This document shows, piece after piece, positions 1-10,518 of a DNA stretch of 64,000 bases. Under the pieces are notes generated by a model, which was not told where the DNA came from, did not search any database, and saw nothing but the letters and a program-made list of their open reading frames with translations. Each line of letters opens with the position of its first letter. Within the stretch, counting starts at the first letter, position 1. The DNA comes from Chelydra serpentina (lineage: Eukaryota > Chordata > Testudines > Chelydridae), in the NCBI GenBank assembly GCA_037349315.1, contig JBAIAC010000026.1, positions 2,790,001 through 2,854,000 on the forward strand, written 5' to 3'. The position numbers and the translations under genes are program-made.

Positions 1-978
1 GAATAGGATACAGAGGGACCTAGACAAATTAGAGGAATGGGCCAAAAGAAATCTGATGAGGTTCAACAAGAACAAGTGCAGAGTCCTGCACTTAAGAAGG
101 AAGAATCCCATGCACCGCTACTGACTAGGAACCGAGTGGCTAGGCAGCAATTCTGTAGAAAAGGACCTAGGGGTTATGGTGGATGATAAGCTGGATATGA
201 ATCAACAGTGTGCCCTTGTTGCCAAGAAGGCTAACAGCATTTTGGGCTGTATAAGTAGGAGCATTGCCCGCTAAGCTCCCCTCCCGCCCCGCTCCCTCTT
301 CTCCTCCCGCCCCCCCCCCAACGTGCCACGTCCCTGCTCCTCCGCCTACCTCCCAGCGCTTTCCCACTGCCAAACAGCTGTTTGGTGGTGCTTAGGACTT
401 TCCAGCGGGGAGGGGAGAGGATTGGGGAGGCGGCACGCTCAGGGGAGGAGATGGAGAAAAGGCGGGGCCGGGGCCAGGATTTGGGGAAGGGGTTGGAATA
501 GGGGCAGGGAAGGTGTGGATTTGGGGCGGGGACTTTGGGGAAGGGGTTGGAATGGGGGCAGGGAAGGGGTGGGAAAAGGTGGGGTGGGGTCTCATGGAAG
601 GTTTCAGTGATGCGGCCCTCGGGTCAATGTACTAGTCCTCATGTGGCCTTTGTGGTGATTTGACTTTGAGATCCCTGATCTAGACTGTTCTCAGTGATAC
701 CAGATGATAGAACAAGGAGCAATGGTCTCAAGTTGCAGAGGGGGAGGTTTAGGTTGGATATTAGGAAAAACTTTTTCACTAGTAGGGTGATGAAGAACTG
801 GAATGGGTTACCTAGGAAGGTGGTGGAATCTCCTTCCTTAGAGGTTTTTAAGGTCAGGCTTGACAAAGCCCTGGCTGGGATGATTTAGTTGGGGATTAGG
901 TCCTGCTTTGAGCAAGAGGTTGAACTAGATGACCTCCTGAGGTCCCTTCCAACCCTGATATTCTATGATTCTATGATT
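1..978 (+). mobile_element. CR1 LINE, 3' part, interrupted
   Basis: This is a 5'-clipped CR1 copy that enters from the left edge. Bases 1-265 match the RT downstream region ([20 protein letters not shown] frame, with breaks). Bases 686-888 encode the conserved C-terminal tail ([20 protein letters not shown]...[17 protein letters not shown]...ALAGMI). The 3' UTR ends with the tandem ttctatgattctatgattc near 978. Between the two parts (about 266-680) is a GC-rich repeat replacing some 250-300 bases of LINE. The reading frame is interrupted, so this is a dead copy. Confidence 0.88.
266..680. mobile_element. GC/G-rich repeat with one hAT-like end, inside CR1
   Basis: This segment separates two pieces of one CR1. 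It starts cgctaagctcccctcccgcc and has a purine-rich ggggaagggg middle. It ends with tttgagatccctgatctag, which resembles the 'gtttggagacccctg' terminus of the hAT MITE at 28953-29203. The left terminus is not recognisable, so the boundaries are approximate. The open frames through it are composition artefacts. Confidence 0.45.
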
Positions 979-979
979 C

Positions 980-1403
980 ATAATCCTGTCCAATATTGCT
1001 GGTTACATCTCATATTTTCACTGCAGTGAGACAACATACCGCCCTGTTGTCCTTGTGCTCCTAGCTGAATTCTCTGTCCATTCTTTTTAGTATGGAGTCA
1101 CCAATGACAATTGCTTGTCTTCTTAGGAGGGTTGAAGAGTCTCTCTTGGTAACTGCTAGGTTTATACTGCAAGGACACTCATCAAGTATATCTCCTGTAG
1201 CTTACTGTTCCATTCTCCCAGAGACAGATTTTTTGGTAGTTGATTTGCTGAGTATCTAATAATGACTCGATACTTCTAGCTGGGTTGAATGCTTCCAGGT
1301 TCTCTTTCCCCTCTTGGTCATAAATCATCAGCCCACTCCTTTGGTTCCTACTCTCTCCAGTTCTCTTGTTGCCAACCCTTCCCCTTGTGGCAATGATTTC
1401 CAA
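980..1403 (-). pseudogene. LINE ORF1-like fragment (possible)
   Basis: On the minus strand this interval reads an open stretch of 73 residues (1182-1403). Further downstream it reads the phrase RQAIVIGDSILKRMDRE around 1050-1120, in a separate frame. 'IVIGDSIL' resembles the GDSL/esterase-like segment found in CR1/L3-type ORF1 proteins. Frameshifts and stops break the rest. The next CR1 to the left is on the other strand, so this would be an independent old insertion. An unrelated old repeat cannot be excluded. Confidence 0.4.
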
Positions 1404-2554
1404 ATGTGGGTGTCCAAGCGTGGTCCGGGGAGGTGTAAATTATTTCTGACAGTGCAAGTTTGAACTCATTCCCTGAGAGAGGGCAGGTGGCATTGCTTCT
1501 GCCACCCGTGCTTGGGAGCACTTTGAGTTACAGCTGGAGTGCCATAGGAACCTCGTTGGTTGAGGCTGTTAATTGCTCCAGTTGTGCTGGTCATGACCTC
1601 TTCTTGGCTATTAATATCCATTTTGGGGGGCCCTGCACTGGAATTCTACAGGCACTGTGTGGGGTGGGGAAGTTGTGACCTCTCCTTCCTGTAGCAGAAT
1701 TTCTGTCTCTGGGGCCTCACCCTGGATTTATGTTGGCAAAAGCCAACACAGATACTGAAGTGACTCTGGCCCTATATATCTTCATCATATTTTCCTATCA
1801 TTGCAGTGTCCTGTTCACTAGCACTAGGCCCTTCCTTTGAACCTACACCAAACTAATTAGCATGTTATGCAAATCCTTTTTATCCAGGGTTAATGTCCCC
1901 TCTCTGAAGCGGTCAGCCATAGGGATGCTGGAGCACTGTGGGTCTGCGTTGTGTTACGGTGGGAAATGCACACAGCTGCCTACATCTAACCATTCCATCA
2001 CTATTCCTCAGTGTTAGTTTTTGTGGTACAATGTGCTGCCTGACTCTGTGCCAAGCATCGATAAATAAGCTATGTCTGATAGCAGACTCACAGATTCACT
2101 TCTACAGCAAAGCTATCAGGTCTCCTTTTCGGGCCAGCTACCTTGTGTCAGCATGACTCAGAAGATAGATTGAACATTAATGTCAATCTAAACCTAATAT
2201 CTTCTGGCTTGAAATAGAACGTGCTACTAGAATAGTCTCTGTTTTGCTGCACCCTACTGGATTTCCCTAGTGCTAGTGACCAGATGTGTAATGGGTGCAG
2301 GAGAGGTAGAGAGGAATGGTGGCACCATGTGTGTATTGAACAAGCTACGCTTCTCCTGGCTTCCATGGTGTATTGTCTTCAAGTCATCCATTTTAAATGA
2401 TCAAGAGCTTAAAAGAACCGAATGCATTTGGTCAGTAATGCTTTGGAGAAAGTTCAGAAGACTTCATGCAGCGCCTGTGGTCTGGCTGGGGGAGTGAGCA
2501 GTGATTACTGCTTTATTCACAGATTTCTTTAGCACCCATGCATTTCATATGGAA
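1404..2554. other. Non-coding stretch, no feature recognised
   Basis: About 1.15 kb with no supported exon, repeat end or RNA gene. Short open frames on both strands have no recognisable domains. It is probably HYDIN intron or upstream sequence. Confidence 0.5.
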
Positions 2555-3155
2555 ACATAGACTTGTAGGACTAGAAGGGACCTCGATAAGTCATCTAGTC
2601 CAGTCCCCTGCACTCATGGCAGGACTGAGTATTATCTAGACCGTCCCTGACAGGTATTTGTCTAACCTGCTCTTAAAAATCTCCAATGATGGAGATTCCA
2701 CAGACTCCCTAGGCAATTTATTCCAGTGCTTAACCACCCTGACCGTATTATCCAGACCATCCCTGATACCTGTCAGGGACGGTCTAGAGAATACTTAGTC
2801 CTGCCATGAGTGCAGGGGACTGGACTAGGTGACCTCTCGAGGTTCCTTCCAGTCCTATGATTCTATGATCATGTCCCCTCTCAGTCTTCTCTTCTCCAGA
2901 CTAAACAAACCCAGTTTTTTCAATCTTCCCTCAGCGGTAATGTTTTTTAGACCTTCAGTCATTTTTGTTGCTCTTCTCTGGACTTTCTCCAGTTTGTTCA
3001 CATCTTTCGTGAAATGTGGCACCCAGAACGGGACACACTACTCCAGCTGAGGTTTAATCAGCGTAAAGTAGAGAGGAAGAATTACTTGTCATATCTTGCA
3101 TACAACACGCCTGCTAATACATCCCAGAATGATGTTTGCCTTTTTTACATCCAAA
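2555..3155 (-). mobile_element. Older CR1 LINE 3' end with inverted insert
   Basis: The minus-strand CR1 3' end begins at 2555 (acttgtaggactagaaggga...). The C-terminal coding region follows from about 2866 to 3155, in reverse orientation (tcatgtcccctctcagtctt...cacccagaacgggacac). Many substitutions and frame breaks mark it as old. It is split at 2745 by a segment of the opposite strand. Confidence 0.8.
2745..2866 (+). mobile_element. Inverted CR1 3' tail inside a minus CR1
   Basis: The bases run ...gacggtctagagaatactta, then gtcctgccatgagtgcaggg and finish ccttccagtcctatgattct. That is a plus-strand CR1 3' end, the reverse complement of most of 2560-2660. With the surrounding minus-strand LINE it makes a foldback: gtattatctagaccgtccct (about 2629) faces agggacggtctagagaatac (about 2779). 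Confidence 0.75.
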
Positions 3156-3951
3156 CACAAGGTCCATGGAATCTGAAACAAGAGGTAGATAACACCCTGG
3201 TAACTGTCCAAACAGCAGAGTTATGGAACACAAGATCCAAAAGCCAAAGAATATAGAGTAGACTGTATCTAAGAGAGAGTGCAGCAGGTGCAGGAGCAAA
3301 GTGGATCCCATAATTAGATCTGCATCCATCCTTATCTAGACAGTGAAGCATGGCGCTGGAGCTAGACATAACAGACCGCCCTCTGCTATGCTGTCTCCTC
3401 TTGCTTTGCAGTTCTATTTTAAGGATTCCTCTCCCTGAGGCTGTGGGAGCTACAAATTAAATGGAGCTGACTGAGTTTATTAATTTTACCAGTGTAATGT
3501 ATTTAATGTAATTTTAAAGCCCTGCAGCAAACCTGTCACAGAACTGGGGAGCGGCCCTTACATTCTGTCAGAAACCAGCACAGCCCCAAAATAACTTGTT
3601 CCACGGGATCATTTTCACTTTTCAGGTAAAATCTGTCTCTGCCCACTTCCTCAGACACCCTCTCCCCAGTAACCTAAAACTGTTTGGGGAGGTTATTTGG
3701 AATCCTTTTTAATGCCCCTGCACTTTGATGTGCTGTTTTGTTTTCTGATGTATTTCTCCATTTAGTTGGCTGTCATAATGTTAGAGCTCCATGGCTGATG
3801 GACGGAAACTCAGTAGAGCTGATCTCACTTGAAGCAAACAGCATTTCAGTCCATTTCAAGCAGTGAACAAATCCCTGCTTTTCATTAAAATGCTATGTTC
3901 TCAAATATTTCCATATCGTTTCAGGTGGCTGTGAGTGAGTCCTTCTGGATC
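3156..3951. other. Intron/flank, nothing recognised
   Basis: Roughly 800 bases without a supportable gene, repeat terminus or RNA. It contains only short overlapping open frames. Confidence 0.5.
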
Positions 3952-3959
3952 TCCTAGAT

Positions 3960-4187
3960 CAGGGGTGGCCAACCTGTGGCTCCAGAGCCACATGCGGCTC
4001 TTCAGAAGTTAATATGCAGCTCCTTGTATAGGCACCGACTCTTGGGCTGTAGCTACAGGCGCCAACTTTCCAATGTGCCGGGGGGAGAGCTGATGGGGGG
4101 CTGCTGATGTATTACTGTGGCTCTTTGGAAATGTATATTGGTAAATTCTGGCTCCTTCTCAGGTTCAAGACAGGTTGGCCACCCCTG
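3960..4187. mobile_element. hAT-type MITE
   Basis: The ends are inverted: CAGGGGTGGCCAACCTG at the left and caggttggccacccctg at the right (perfect 17-bp terminal repeat). Flanking octamers tcctagat (3952-3959) and tcgtagac (4188-4195) match at 6 of 8, as expected for an aged 8-bp hAT duplication. It has no coding capacity. Confidence 0.85.
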
Positions 4188-4195
4188 TCGTAGAC

Positions 4196-5229
4196 CATGT
4201 TTAATGGCCTTTCCCACTTTCTGCATTATTCAGAGCAGTAAAACACAAATGTACAATTAAAAGATTCTGGAGATTGTGTCTTCTACCCCAGATGTCAAGA
4301 CGGCTCACTGAGGGATTCTGTTGAGAACAATTAGTCTCCTTTGAAACAGGAGCCTAAGAATGATGCTGGTGGAAATGACCTGCATGGGTCATTCTGAATA
4401 AATCCAAGAGTTCACAAATGGCCCACAGACCCTCTCTGATACAGCTATGAACTTTAGGGTTTACTCTGCATTCCATCTTGAGCTTATCCTATCTCTGGCC
4501 AAGAGCCAATTATGTTTCTGTGTTTCTATCGCAGGGAAACTCTGCCAGGGTCCATGTCACTACCTGGCCTGCTATGAAAAACTCAGCTCAGTTTCTACCA
4601 CCCTCATCGCACAAGCCTTTAAGGGCAGGTCTCTGAGAGGGGCTACTTAGGAGACAGAAAGAGGAGAGTGCTTGGGAAACTCAGATCACAGGGCTCAGTT
4701 TTGGTTTCCTTGCTGATCGTTAACTAACATACTGTTTTGTCAGAAACATTCACGGCTTGGATTTGCCAAAGCCTAAGGGAATGAGAGAACTAGTCCAATT
4801 GAAATTCACTGGAAATTGGATGCCAAAGTCCCTTAGATGCCTTTGAAAAACACAGCCTAACTCTTGAGAAAAGACCTTGCTGGCTGCATCTGAATTTTGA
4901 TTAGTTGGTTTTGCACAGTCATTCATTTGGTTTACAGCTTTATTGTCAAACTAAGTAACCCCTGCAGCAGCAGCAGCAGCAGCGTGGTACTTGAGTTCAG
5001 CTTTGTCTTTCCATGGACATTTATGTAGCGCCCATTAGAAAACAAAGCAGCCTCCCTTGGTGGAAAACCCAGACTGTGGATGGAGGTGGTAATGCCAGCT
5101 GCTCTCCATTAGAGAAATATGCATGGGTGTTCAGCCAAGTTGGAGGTGTGAATGATACCTCCTTGCACTAGCCAGAGTGTATCGGGGCCAGGAGGAGTTA
5201 AAATGTATTAATTAATTGGAGATATGTCA
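4196..5229. other. Intron/flank with short CAG run
   Basis: No gene recognised. There is a cag/gca run of about six units at 4967-4985. A segment around 4755-4860 (aaagcctaaggg...cttagatgcctttgaaaa) has the inverted 'aggcctttgaaaa' flavour of small palindromic turtle MITEs, without clear ends. Confidence 0.5.
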
Positions 5230-5415
5230 ATCTCCTAGAACTGGAAGGATCTTTCAAGGTCATTGAGTCCAGTCCCCTGCTCTCACTAACAGGACCAAGT
5301 ACTGTCCCCTGACAGATTTTCCCCCCAGATCCCTAAATGGCCCCCTCAAGGATTGAACTCACAACCCTGCGTTTAGTAGGCCAATGCTCAAACCACTGAG
5401 CTATCCCTCCCCCTA
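5230..5415 (-). mobile_element. Old Cry-type tRNA-derived SINE
   Basis: The minus strand reads gggggagggatagctcagtg, then ggtttgagcattggcc, then the pol III B-box-like gttcaatcc. It continues through ggggccatttagggatc to a CR1-like tail (ctagaactggaaggatc). It is diverged in the tail relative to the five younger copies in the window. Confidence 0.85.
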
Positions 5416-7410
5416 TTAAAAATTAGACACACTTATCAATAAATTTTTGGGAATAATGTTGCATTAGAGCAGGGTGATGGATTTAGTTATCCCAATAAAA
5501 TCCTTTCTTATCCTGTTAGAGTGTCTGATTTTACCATCAGCCCACAACTAGAGTAAATGAGCACATTTCCCATTGCCCAATTTAGTCTATAGGCTCTTTG
5601 GAAAATGTGAGTTTCATGGCTAATGTTCTCTATCCACTGAACAGGTATACATTTCTTCCACAGTGTCCTGTCAGGATGCCCTGACCCATCCCCAATGGAC
5701 CCCAGCTAGATATAGAGAGAGAGTGGTTCCGATTCCATGGCTCATTTAGTCCGTGGCCTCTCTGCCTACCCTGCCAACAAGGATGCTAATTAGTGTCAGT
5801 GGTGGAGGTTGGTTGTTTTTTTTTAATCTGGTTATCTCCCCTAGGAACTGGAACAGGACCATCAAACTCATTTCATAGAGGTCACTTAGGCCACAAGCCA
5901 TTAGATGGTAATCACTTGCGATCACTACTGACGTGAGCTGGATTTGAAATAGTGACTTGCAGGTGAAATGTTCTATCCCCTGGGTCCTGTTGTATTCATT
6001 TAGATGGACTATATGTGCCCAAAGAGCTAAAAGTATTAACATGAGCCTGAAACTGTCCAACACAAAAGAGTTTTAAACAAGATTTGGGGTTTGGTATAGA
6101 GAGACCGTGGCCTGCTTAGTACCATGGCAAGCACACCAGAAAATTAATGCCGGAAATTAGAAATGTATTGATTGAAATACACAAAAGGAAAGGAATCAAA
6201 TAAGGCAAAAGGGATTGAAACTGAAATTGCATGGCTATGTAAAACAAAAATCAAAACCTATCAACGTCTCTTTTTAGAAAGGGTGAATATTGGTTAGTGT
6301 CTCTCATACTGTCAAACAGTCCTCCTTAGTGGAGAGGAAAGGATTCGTTCAGTTCAATTATGAGTTGGGAACAATAGTAACTTTCCTGCTTTTTGACAAA
6401 ACGGATGCAAAAGGGAGAGAAGAGATAGGGCAGTAACGGAGGGGGAAATACGGCTTTTGTTGATGTTCTCAGGCTACAGGGCAGCGGGTCAGTCCTGGAT
6501 GGGTGCTTTGGACCGGCAGGTTGGGCATAACAGCTGTTGCTCCAGACCCCAGCACATCTCCCTGGTCAGGAACATCATCTGGTTGGTCTGGTCAGGTCCC
6601 TCTCCTTCACTGGTCCTTCACAGACAGGCTGAGCAGAGCTAGACGGGCCAGTGCAGTTTATTTCAAGATCTGGTGAAAAACCATGGGTGTGGGGTAGGAC
6701 AGGAGGGAGATTGTAGGGGACAGAAAGGGACACACGAGGAAGGGGAAGACAGAGCAGGATCTCACATTTATCAGGCTGGGGTCCTCACTGGTGTAGTGAT
6801 GAGTTTCAGGGTCTGGTGTCTTTGAAAAAATCCTTCCGTTGCAGCCATGGTGATGGTTTCACCCCCAGTTCCCTTTCTAAGGGCCTCAAAAGTGTAGAAT
6901 AGCCCATCCTCTCATTATTGTGTCTACCAATTAGGCCAAATTTCTGAAGCACCAATTTTGGTCCATTGATTTCCAGTCTCAGACTTTTCTTGTCTATCAG
7001 GCATGATCTTAACACAGTCCTTGAGTGGCATCAGTAAACCATCTCTGTTTAAATTAATTCAGCCTTTCTGTCTCCTTCTCAAATCTTTCTTAAACAATTT
7101 TTATATAACAGGTCATTGTAATTATTCATGAATCTTTACCTGCTTTCCAACAGTTTGGCTCACAATTCACATAGGCCTGCTAGACCTCAATTATTACAAC
7201 AGTCCTTATGTGGTTTCAGCCTTCATTATTAGATGTGATGAATTAGAAATTAAAACATAGAGTTCCTTAAGAAATCATTTCAGCCCTAGATGCTGCTTTT
7301 CCACTGCCCGTCATTGCTTTCTCTTCCTTTTAATCATATCCTATAGTGCCTCACAGGTACATTGAGGCCAATGGCTCTATTCTGATCTTAGCTTTTGGAT
7401 CTTGTTGCAG
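5416..7410. other. Intron upstream of first HYDIN exon
   Basis: About 2 kb without a recognisable exon or repeat. The minus-strand 105-residue open frame at 5746-6063 shows no domain or conserved motif and was not called. Confidence 0.5.
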
Positions 7411-7649
7411 GCTTGCAGTCACTCGTTGTGGAGGATTGAGCCCAGTGAAGGTGTAGTTCCCCCAGAGGCTGAGATATCGCTGACTCTGATTGCTAACTTG
7501 GATGACACGGTGAAATTCCAAGACAAGGTGAACTTGTTCATACAAAACAGCAATACCTATGTGATCCCAGTGCAGGCCGTTGGCATTGGTACCACGATTG
7601 TCACGGACAAACCCTTTGCTCCAGCAATCAACTTGGGACCCCATTTCAG
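7411..7649 (+). CDS. HYDIN: HYDIN internal exon (first seen in window)
   Basis: This exon encodes about 79 residues, starting near ACSHSLWRIEPSEGVVPPEA and ending NLGPHF plus two bases of a serine codon. HYDIN is a very large protein of the axonemal central pair that is built largely of ASH/MSP-type beta-sandwich repeats. The stretch with VPPEAEI, a hydrophobic-alternating strand pattern and TYVIPVQAVGIGTT looks like one such repeat. The acceptor is a pyrimidine-rich cttgttgcag and the donor is gtaggt at 7650. A second AG at 7417-7418 could shift the start by 8 bases, but only the 7411 start keeps the CSHSLW residues I expect in the family. The exon leaves phase 2, which the next exon completes (AG+T = Ser). 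The family call is from memory of the protein; other central-pair ASH proteins are the alternative. Confidence 0.82.
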
Positions 7650-8429
7650 GTAGGTCATCTCTCTGGCTCTCACCTTTTCCTATGCTCCTTCATCTCCCTA
7701 GACCAAATAAAGAGCCTCAGCAAGGACGTTTTTTATTATAGTCCCTTAGAACTGTAGCTACAAGGGCATGGTTCCCATTGACTTAAATAAGTGCATTTGA
7801 AGACATATTGTAGCCCTTTCAAAGTCACTTGCCACTTTAGAATGCTAACAAGATGGGACATGGTTGACAAAATGTTACTAAGTGGAAATTGCAGAAGGTC
7901 CAAGAGGCTGAAGATTGACAATTGATACATAAAAAACTTTTATTTTTTGATCATTCAAACATTTTGCTCCTTTTTTCACCTGATGGTCACCCCCACACTC
8001 CCCTGCAGCAGCAGTGAACCTTGATGTTGCTCTTTAGCAGCCCCTCTTCTAAATGAACAGTACTTCTTTCTTTCTACCTGCAGCAGGCTCCACACCTCAG
8101 TGCCCTGGGGGAGCAGCAAAATTTGTCTTTGTCCTTTAAGCTTCCCTAGCTCACTTTTATTTCCTGGGTCCCTGCTGGAGTTCTGTCTATTAGTGTCAGG
8201 GAAGGGACCTAGGCAGTCAGGCCTACTGGTTATCTTGTGGGGTGGGCACAGGTCCCCATTGGCAGAAGTTCAGGAACTATGAGTTAGATACCAGGAATCA
8301 GGCTGAGTCAGGAAACCAGATGGTTGGGATCAGGAGACAGGAGCAGGATGACCTGTTGGATGTGCTGGATGTGTTGGATGACACAGTTGGATGTGCGGTC
8401 GAAAGCAGGGTGGAACCCTGTTATACAGT
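7650..8429. other. HYDIN intron, no gene
   Basis: Intron after the first exon. Around 8190-8400 there is a caggaatcaggctgagtcag-type direct-repeat-rich segment, including tggatgtgctggatgtgttg. It may be old LTR sequence, but no termini are visible. Confidence 0.4.
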
Positions 8430-8506
8430 TATACTTAGTCCTGCCAGGAGTGCAGGAGACAGGACTAGATGACCTCTCATTGTCCCTTCTACTCCTATGA
8501 TTCTAT
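8430..8506 (+). mobile_element. Short CR1 3' tail
   Basis: atacttagtcctgccaggag...ctcctatgattctatc is the last ~75 bases of a CR1 3' UTR, truncated far 3' as is usual for target-primed insertions. It is diverged, so old. Confidence 0.75.
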
Positions 8507-8691
8507 CACTTCCTGTTCCTCCTTCTGGCTTAAACAGGGGAAGTAGGCCAATCAGGAACCCCAGTCTGAGTTCTAAGTGAGCTGGATTTCAAGGAGTCCT
8601 GGTTCTAGCATATGCCAGTAAGTCATCAGTGGGGGGTTGGTGCATGATGCTGCCCAGGAAACCTGTGGATCCAGGTTAGAGACCTGCAAGT

Positions 8692-10170
8692 CATAGATTC
8701 ATAGATTCTAGGGCTGGAAGGGACCTCGAGAGGTCATCGAGTCCAGCCCCCTGCCCTCATGGCAGGACCAATTACTATCTAGACCATCCCAGATAGACAT
8801 TTATCTAACCTACTCTTAAATATCTCCAGAGATGGAGATTCCACAACCGCCCTGGGCAGTTTATTGCAGTGTTTAACCACCCTGACAGTTAGGAACTTTT
8901 TCCTAATGTCCAACCTAAACCTCCCTTGCTGCAGTTTAAGCCCATTGCTTCTTGTTCTATCCTCAGAGGCTAAGATGAACAAGTTTTCTCCCTCCTCCTT
9001 ATGACACCCTTTTAGATACCTGAAGACTGCTATCATGTCCCCTCTCAGTCTTCTCTTTTCCAAACCAAACAAACCCAATTCCTTCAGCCTTCCTTCATAG
9101 GTCATGTTCTCTAGACCCTTAATCATTCTTGTTGCTCTTCTCTGGACCCTCTCCAATTTCTCCACATCTTTGTTGAAATGCGGTGCCCAGAACTGGACAC
9201 AATACTCCAGTTGAGGCCTAACCAGTGCAGAGTAGAGCGGAAGAATGACTTCTCGTGTCTTGCTCACAACACACCTGTTAATGCAGCCCAGAATCATGTT
9301 TGCTTTTTTTGCAACAGCATCACACTGTTGACTCATATTTAACTTGTGGTCCACTATAACCCCTAGATCCCTTTCTGCCGTACTCCTTCCTAGACAGTCT
9401 CCTCCCATTCTGTATGTGTGAAACTGATTGTTCCGACCTAGGTGGAGCACTTTGCATTTGTCCTTATTAAACTTCATCCTGTTTACCTCTGACCATTTCT
9501 CCAATTTGTCCAGATCATTTTGAATTATGACCCTATCCTCCAAAGCAGTTGCAATCCCTCCCGGTTTGGTATCACCTGCAAACTTAATAAGCGTACTTTC
9601 TATGCCAATATCCAAGTCATTGATGAAGATATTGAACAGAGCCGGTTCCAAAACAGACCCTTGCGGAACCCCACTCGTTATACCTTTCCAGCAGGATTGG
9701 GAACCATTAATAACTACTCTCTGAGTACAGTTAGCCAGCCAGTTGCGCACCCACCTTATAGTAGCCCCATCTAAGTTGTATTTCCCTAGTTTATTGACAA
9801 GAATATCACGTGAGACCGTATCAAATGCCTTACTAAAGTCTAGGTATACCACATCCACCGCTTCTCCCTTATCCACCAGACTCGTTATCCTATCAAAGAA
9901 AGCTATCAGATTGGTTTGACATGATTTGTTCTTTACAAATCCATGCTGGTTATTCCCTATCACCTTACCACCTTCCAAGTGTTTGCAGATGATTTCCTTA
10001 ATTACTTGCTCCATTATTTTCCCTGGCACAGAAGTTAAACTAACTGGTCTGTAGTTTCCTGGGTTGTTTTTATTTCCCTTTTTATAGATGGGCACTATAT
10101 TTGCCCTTTTCCAGTCTTCTGGAATCTCTCCTGTCTCCCATGATTTACCAGTCTCTGGTTCTCATCTCAT
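8692..10170 (-). mobile_element. CR1 LINE, 5'-truncated, long ORF2 fragment
   Basis: The 3' end is at 8692 (catagattcatagattctag...) and the 5' truncation is near 10170. It is inserted in the intron between the first two HYDIN exons, antisense to the gene. The body is one open frame over the RT palm, thumb and C-terminal tail. Confidence 0.9.
8779..10095 (-). pseudogene. CR1 ORF2 reverse transcriptase fragment
   Basis: An uninterrupted frame of 438 residues begins inside the RT domain. RT motifs follow in order: [13 protein letters not shown] near residue 14, [14 protein letters not shown] near residue 82, [15 protein letters not shown] near residue 142 and the catalytic box near residue 168. 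After these come [20 protein letters not shown] and the C-terminal WCNKLP-like tail. The catalytic box reads FAGDT where active elements have FADDT, so one metal-binding aspartate is lost, and GSVLGP reads GSVLEP. The endonuclease domain and the start of ORF2 are absent. It cannot be an active polymerase despite the open frame. It remains a useful dating copy. Confidence 0.88.
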
Positions 10171-10518
10171 CTCATGACAGCCTCTGTTCTCATCTTTATT
10201 CATTTCTCCCCTCCACTTGGCTCCTTATCTTTTCCCACCAATCTCTCTTAGCTGTAGGGCAGAAGCTGGAAGAAAAGCTTTATCTCTTGATTGGAAAAGG
10301 GAGAATGACTGCAAGGTCCTGTTCTGAAAATAGTTGGGGAAAGCAAAAGTCCACTAACCTTGGATGGTGACTGGAAAGGAGATGAGTCTCAACTGGAAGA
10401 ATTTAGCTCTAAGGGTTTGAGATACAATAGTTTTCAGTCACCTATGCTAGTTTTGAGTTTTAGTTCCATTTGAGTGTAGATGTCGGGGGTGTTTTGTGAT
10501 CTTTGGTTAACGATAAGT
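10171..10518. other. HYDIN intron, nothing recognised
   Basis: About 350 bases of intron with no supported feature. Confidence 0.5.

Noticed and set aside
5746..6063. 105-residue minus-strand frame
   Set aside because: No motif, no conservation signal and overlapping short frames; consistent with chance in an intron.
8779..10095. Active reverse transcriptase
   Set aside because: The frame is open, but FAGDT replaces FADDT and the endonuclease is missing.
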